Positions 5,358-7,490 of a stretch of 7,490 bases of DNA are shown here, piece after piece. Under the pieces are notes generated by a model that saw only the letters and a program-made list of their open reading frames with translations, ran no database searches and was not told where the DNA came from. Within the stretch, counting starts at the first letter, position 1; every line of letters starts with the position of its first letter. Position numbers and translations under genes: made by a program. The stretch is from Gammaproteobacteria bacterium (GTDB taxonomy: Bacteria > Pseudomonadota > Gammaproteobacteria > SZUA-229): contig JAQICG010000399.1 of the NCBI GenBank assembly GCA_027858635.1, forward strand, positions 1-7,490. The letters are read 5' to 3'.

Positions 5358-6050
5358 TCACCACGAGATATCACTGCCATCGATATCGATGAAGCGGCCA
5401 CTGTCTTCCGCCTGCAAGGCTCGCAATATGGCAAACATGCTGGCGACGCTTTCGCGCGCGCTGATTTCTGCATTGGGGCCGCCCATTTCGGTTTTCACCC
5501 AACCCGGATGCAGAGCAACGCACTTTATCGATTTATCGGCCAGGTCAACGGACATGCTTTTGACCACCGCGTTCAGCGCCGCCTTGCTGGAACGGTAGAT
5601 ATAATTGCCGCCGGAGCCATTGTCGGCCATGCTGGCCATTTTACTGCTCAGGCAGGCGATGACTTTTGTCTGCCCCATCGACAGCTGCTCCACAAACAGC
5701 TCGGCCATTTTCAGCGGCGCGATGCTGTTCACCTTGAAGGTTTCCAGCCAATCATGCACGTCGACCTGGCCGAAGCTGTTTTTGTCCGAACCATACACCC
5801 CGGCGTTGTTGATCAGCATATCAATCGCTTCATTGCGCAGCTCGTAGGCCAGCGCCTGCAAAGTCGCCAGCTCGGACATATCGGCCAGATGCACACTGAC
5901 CCGGCCATTGGATAACTGCGCCATCGACAGCAGCTTTTCCGCCTGGAACGGGTGGCGGCAACAGGCCAGCACCTCCCAGCCCTGATCCATGCCATAACGC
6001 ACCATTTCCAGACCGATGCCACGGCTCGCGCCGGTAATTAATACTTTCAT
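5358..6050 (-). CDS. Short-chain dehydrogenase/reductase (classical SDR)
   Basis: This is an NAD(P)-dependent oxidoreductase with a Rossmann fold, cytoplasmic. From the chosen start it has 230 residues. The cofactor motif TGASRGIG is at residues 6-13, the structural motif NNAG at 81-84, the active-site Asn in KVNS (N108), the Ser in CLSSK (135 or 136), and the catalytic YRSSK (Y152, K156), followed by HPGWVKTEMGG. R10 (TGASRG) is common in NADP-preferring members. The pattern is near the CsgA/sniffer-like carbonyl reductases, but the substrate is unknown. A longer frame starts at 6077, but GAGGTGA (6064-6058) sits eight bases before the ATG at 6050, which settles the shorter start. It is divergent from the epimerase-like gene and upstream of the inositol monophosphatase family gene. 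Confidence 0.92.
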   Translation of the reverse strand: MKVLITGASRGIGLEMVRYGMDQGWEVLACCRHPFQAEKLLSMAQLSNGRVSVHLADMSELATLQALAYELRNEAIDMLINNAGVYGSDKNSFGQVDVHDWLETFKVNSIAPLKMAELFVEQLSMGQTKVIACLSSKMASMADNGSGGNYIYRSSKAALNAVVKSMSVDLADKSIKCVALHPGWVKTEMGGPNAEISARESVASMFAILRALQAEDSGRFIDIDGSDISW

Positions 6051-6057
6051 TATTATT

Positions 6058-6064
6058 TCACCTC
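6058..6064 (-). promoter_or_regulatory. Ribosome binding site that fixes the SDR start
   Basis: GAGGTGA on the minus strand lies about eight bases before the ATG at 6050. Because it lies inside the nine extra codons of the longer frame (ATG at 6077), it argues strongly that translation begins at 6050. Confidence 0.75.
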
Positions 6065-6104
6065 GTTTTATTTCCATCGGGAACTGCGGTTCGCCTGCCC
6101 CGCT

Positions 6105-6113
6105 TGATATACT
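6105..6113 (+). promoter_or_regulatory. Possible extended -10 promoter for the epimerase-like gene
   Basis: TGATATACT gives an extended -10 (TGn then TATACT, five of six matches). No recognisable -35 is present, which extended -10 promoters can tolerate. The leader would be about 30 bases, with AGG (6141-6143) eight bases before the ATG at 6152. Confidence 0.35.
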
Positions 6114-6151
6114 TGTAACATTAATACGACTGTCTAAGTCAGGCTATTTAT

Positions 6152-6907
6152 ATGTCCCATTCTATCGTCGTCACCGGCGCCACCGGTTTTGCCGGCAGCC
6201 ATGTGCTGGAAGCGCTCAACCGCATCGGCCACAAAGAGCTGCATATTATCGCAGCCTGCCGCGACCGTCGAAAGCTTATTCCTGAATTTAAGGGTGAAGT
6301 GCGGGTCGGCGATCTGCGCGACCCGGATTATATGGACCGGGTGCTGGCGGGCGCGGAGATCGTCTGTCACTGCGCGGCCTGGACTTCGTTTTGGAGCAAC
6401 AAGCAGGCCTCCCGCGAGCTTTATCTCGAACCCTCTCTCCAGCTCATCGACAAGGCACTGGAGTGGCGGGTCAAACGCTTCATCAACCTCAGCAGCATAA
6501 GCGCCGCCGCGCCCAAATTCTCCGCAAACGCCTACGCGCCGGGCATAACCCGGCGCTACTGGCCGCATCTGAACAACATGATCGCCATCGAGAACTACAT
6601 GCAGGAGAACGCCCATCACAATATTTCGATGGTCAACCTGCGTATGGGGTTATTTGCCGGCCAGCGCTATGGTCTGGGCATCCTGCCCCTGCTGCTGCCC
6701 CGCCTGAAAAGTCATCTGCTACCGTGGATTGCAGGTGGCAAAACCGGCCTGCCCCTTATCGATGGCCGCGATATCGGCCAGGCCGTGGTGCGCGCCGCTC
6801 TGGCACCGCAGTTACCCGCTTACGCCGCGTTTAACATCGTCGGCCCCGAAATTCCCCGCGCGCGCGAAGTGATCAACTATATCAGCGACCACTTTGACTC
6901 CCCCTAA
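6152..6907 (+). CDS. NAD(P)-binding epimerase/dehydratase-like protein, truncated by in-frame TAA
   Basis: This is an extended or atypical SDR of the NAD-dependent epimerase/3-beta-hydroxysteroid dehydrogenase-like group. The 251 residues begin with the Rossmann dinucleotide motif TGATGFAG (8-15). VGDLRD (52-57) follows, then VCHCAAWTSFW (71-81) and FINLSSIS (110-117), the usual order for the family. The expected YxxxK is not visible: the nearest Tyr gives YWPHL (136-140), so classical catalysis is doubtful. The frame stops at TAA 6905-6907, just after a typical NIVGPEIPRAREVINYI segment, but the following codons in the same frame continue a plausible C-terminal domain to 7192. The original gene therefore probably spanned 6152-7192 (346 codons plus stop). 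It is either a recent pseudogene, a truncated but working protein, or a sequence error. It is divergent from the SDR gene. Confidence 0.85.
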   Translation: MSHSIVVTGATGFAGSHVLEALNRIGHKELHIIAACRDRRKLIPEFKGEVRVGDLRDPDYMDRVLAGAEIVCHCAAWTSFWSNKQASRELYLEPSLQLIDKALEWRVKRFINLSSISAAAPKFSANAYAPGITRRYWPHLNNMIAIENYMQENAHHNISMVNLRMGLFAGQRYGLGILPLLLPRLKSHLLPWIAGGKTGLPLIDGRDIGQAVVRAALAPQLPAYAAFNIVGPEIPRAREVINYISDHFDSP

Positions 6908-7192
6908 CCACACTCCAGCCTGCCTTTTTTCGCCGCCTACCGTTTAGCCTGGCTGATGGAAAAGCTGGACAGGGTATTTCCATGGGAGCCGCTGCTCACC
7001 CGCAGCATGGTACACCTGCTGGAAGAGACCGGCGCAAACAACGAACAGGCCCATGCCCTGCTGGGATATATTCCGGAGATTCACTGGCAGGAAGCGGTTC
7101 ACCGGCAACTGAGCGAGATGAAAAGCCATCACTTTAAAAACATGAAAATGGCCAACCCCATCAGCCCGCTGTCGATAGACGGAGAAAAATAA
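6908..7192 (+). pseudogene. C-terminal part of the epimerase-like gene, severed by the TAA
   Basis: It is in the same reading frame as the gene at 6152-6907 and open for 94 codons up to the TAA at 7190-7192. The translation runs PHSSLPFFAAYRLAWLMEKL, then a WEPLLTR segment, HLLEETGANNEQAHALLGYI and WQEAVHRQLSEM. This is the normal end of epimerase-like SDRs: a hydrophobic helix, a conserved leucine-rich segment, and an LGY then W.EAV motif. An internal ATG at 6956 could give a 78-residue peptide, but no clear ribosome binding site precedes it and the fragment has no catalytic part. Confidence 0.75.
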
Positions 7193-7490
7193 AAAATAGT
7201 TGGCAGTCGGCAGTTTAAGGCTTTAATTGTCGTGAAAATCTTGCAGACCTGCACGCATTTCCCCCTCTCCCAACGGGGGAGAGGGCTGGGGTGAGGGGGC
7301 ATTTAAAAAGCGGAGTTAATTGTTATCAGTTAGCCGCAAAAGCTTTAAAAGCTAGTCCGCGAAAAACGCGAAAAAAGCCATTTGTATTTTTGTTTTGCCC
7401 TTTTCGCGTTCTTTGCGTTCTTCGCGGATAATATCTTTGTTTTTATTTTTCTCTGCGCTCTCTGCGCCTCTGCAATGAACGCTTTTACAC
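7193..7490. repeat. Intergenic region with several dispersed palindromic repeats
   Basis: No gene is seen. There is a hairpin CCCTCTCCC/GGGAGAGGG (7263-7285) followed by GGGGTGAGGGGG, a widely dispersed type of bacterial intergenic repeat. An imperfect inverted repeat has arms at 7356-7374 and 7401-7428 built from TTCGCGTT and TTTGCGTT units. At 7451-7479 lies a diverged copy of the arm found at 4404-4432. A short GGCAGTC/GGCAGTT direct repeat is at 7202-7215. No T-run follows the first hairpin closely, so it is not an obvious terminator. Confidence 0.7.

Noticed and set aside
5328..5915. Plus-strand open frame of 195 codons
   Set aside because: It is antisense to the short-chain dehydrogenase, whose motifs are all intact; the translation is His/Gln/Arg-rich, typical of a shadow frame.
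7263..7285. Terminator for the epimerase-like gene
   Set aside because: The hairpin is strong, but it is followed by a G-rich run rather than T on the plus strand, and it lies 70 bases after the stop; it fits a dispersed repeat better.

Overview
The window looks like a piece of a gammaproteobacterial chromosome. The reasons are an AroG-type class I DAHP synthase that matches the E. coli enzyme residue for residue at its active site, a YigB-like HAD phosphatase, a membrane-anchored SPOR-type protein, and several kinds of short palindromic intergenic repeat common in proteobacteria. Genus cannot be fixed from this sequence. A methanotroph or sulfur-oxidiser type of gammaproteobacterium is possible, but that is only a guess.

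Layout. Positions 1-1079 hold no convincing gene. They contain two tandem copies (about 540 bp apart) of a heavily base-paired intergenic repeat. Then come three minus-strand genes: a SPOR-like protein (2945-3607) and a HAD phosphatase (2214-2945), whose stop and start overlap as TGATG, followed by an aroG-type DAHP synthase (1080-2135) with its own likely promoter and a hairpin terminator. Divergent from these is an AlkA-type DNA glycosylase (3643-4269, plus). It converges on an inositol monophosphatase family gene (4460-5278, minus), with a perfect 31-bp inverted repeat between them. A short-chain dehydrogenase (5358-6050, minus) lies upstream of the phosphatase. Divergent from it is an NAD(P)-binding epimerase-like gene (plus) that is cut by an in-frame TAA at 6905-6907, although its frame stays open to 7192. 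The last 300 bases hold more dispersed palindromic repeats.

The genes are mostly housekeeping or general metabolic (entry to aromatic amino acid synthesis, phosphatases, alkylation repair, two dehydrogenases) and do not form one pathway. The most unusual signal is in the 1-1 kb region. The two repeat copies differ greatly in sequence in their left halves, yet fold into the same branched structure: one long closing stem, three hairpin arms with similar loops, then a long hairpin. Many stem positions differ on both sides so that pairing is kept. Nearly all non-Watson-Crick pairs in the long closing stem are G·T when read on the plus strand, which suggests that the plus strand is the folded one, as RNA or single-stranded DNA. 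The right halves are about 97% identical. I do not recognise this as a named family.
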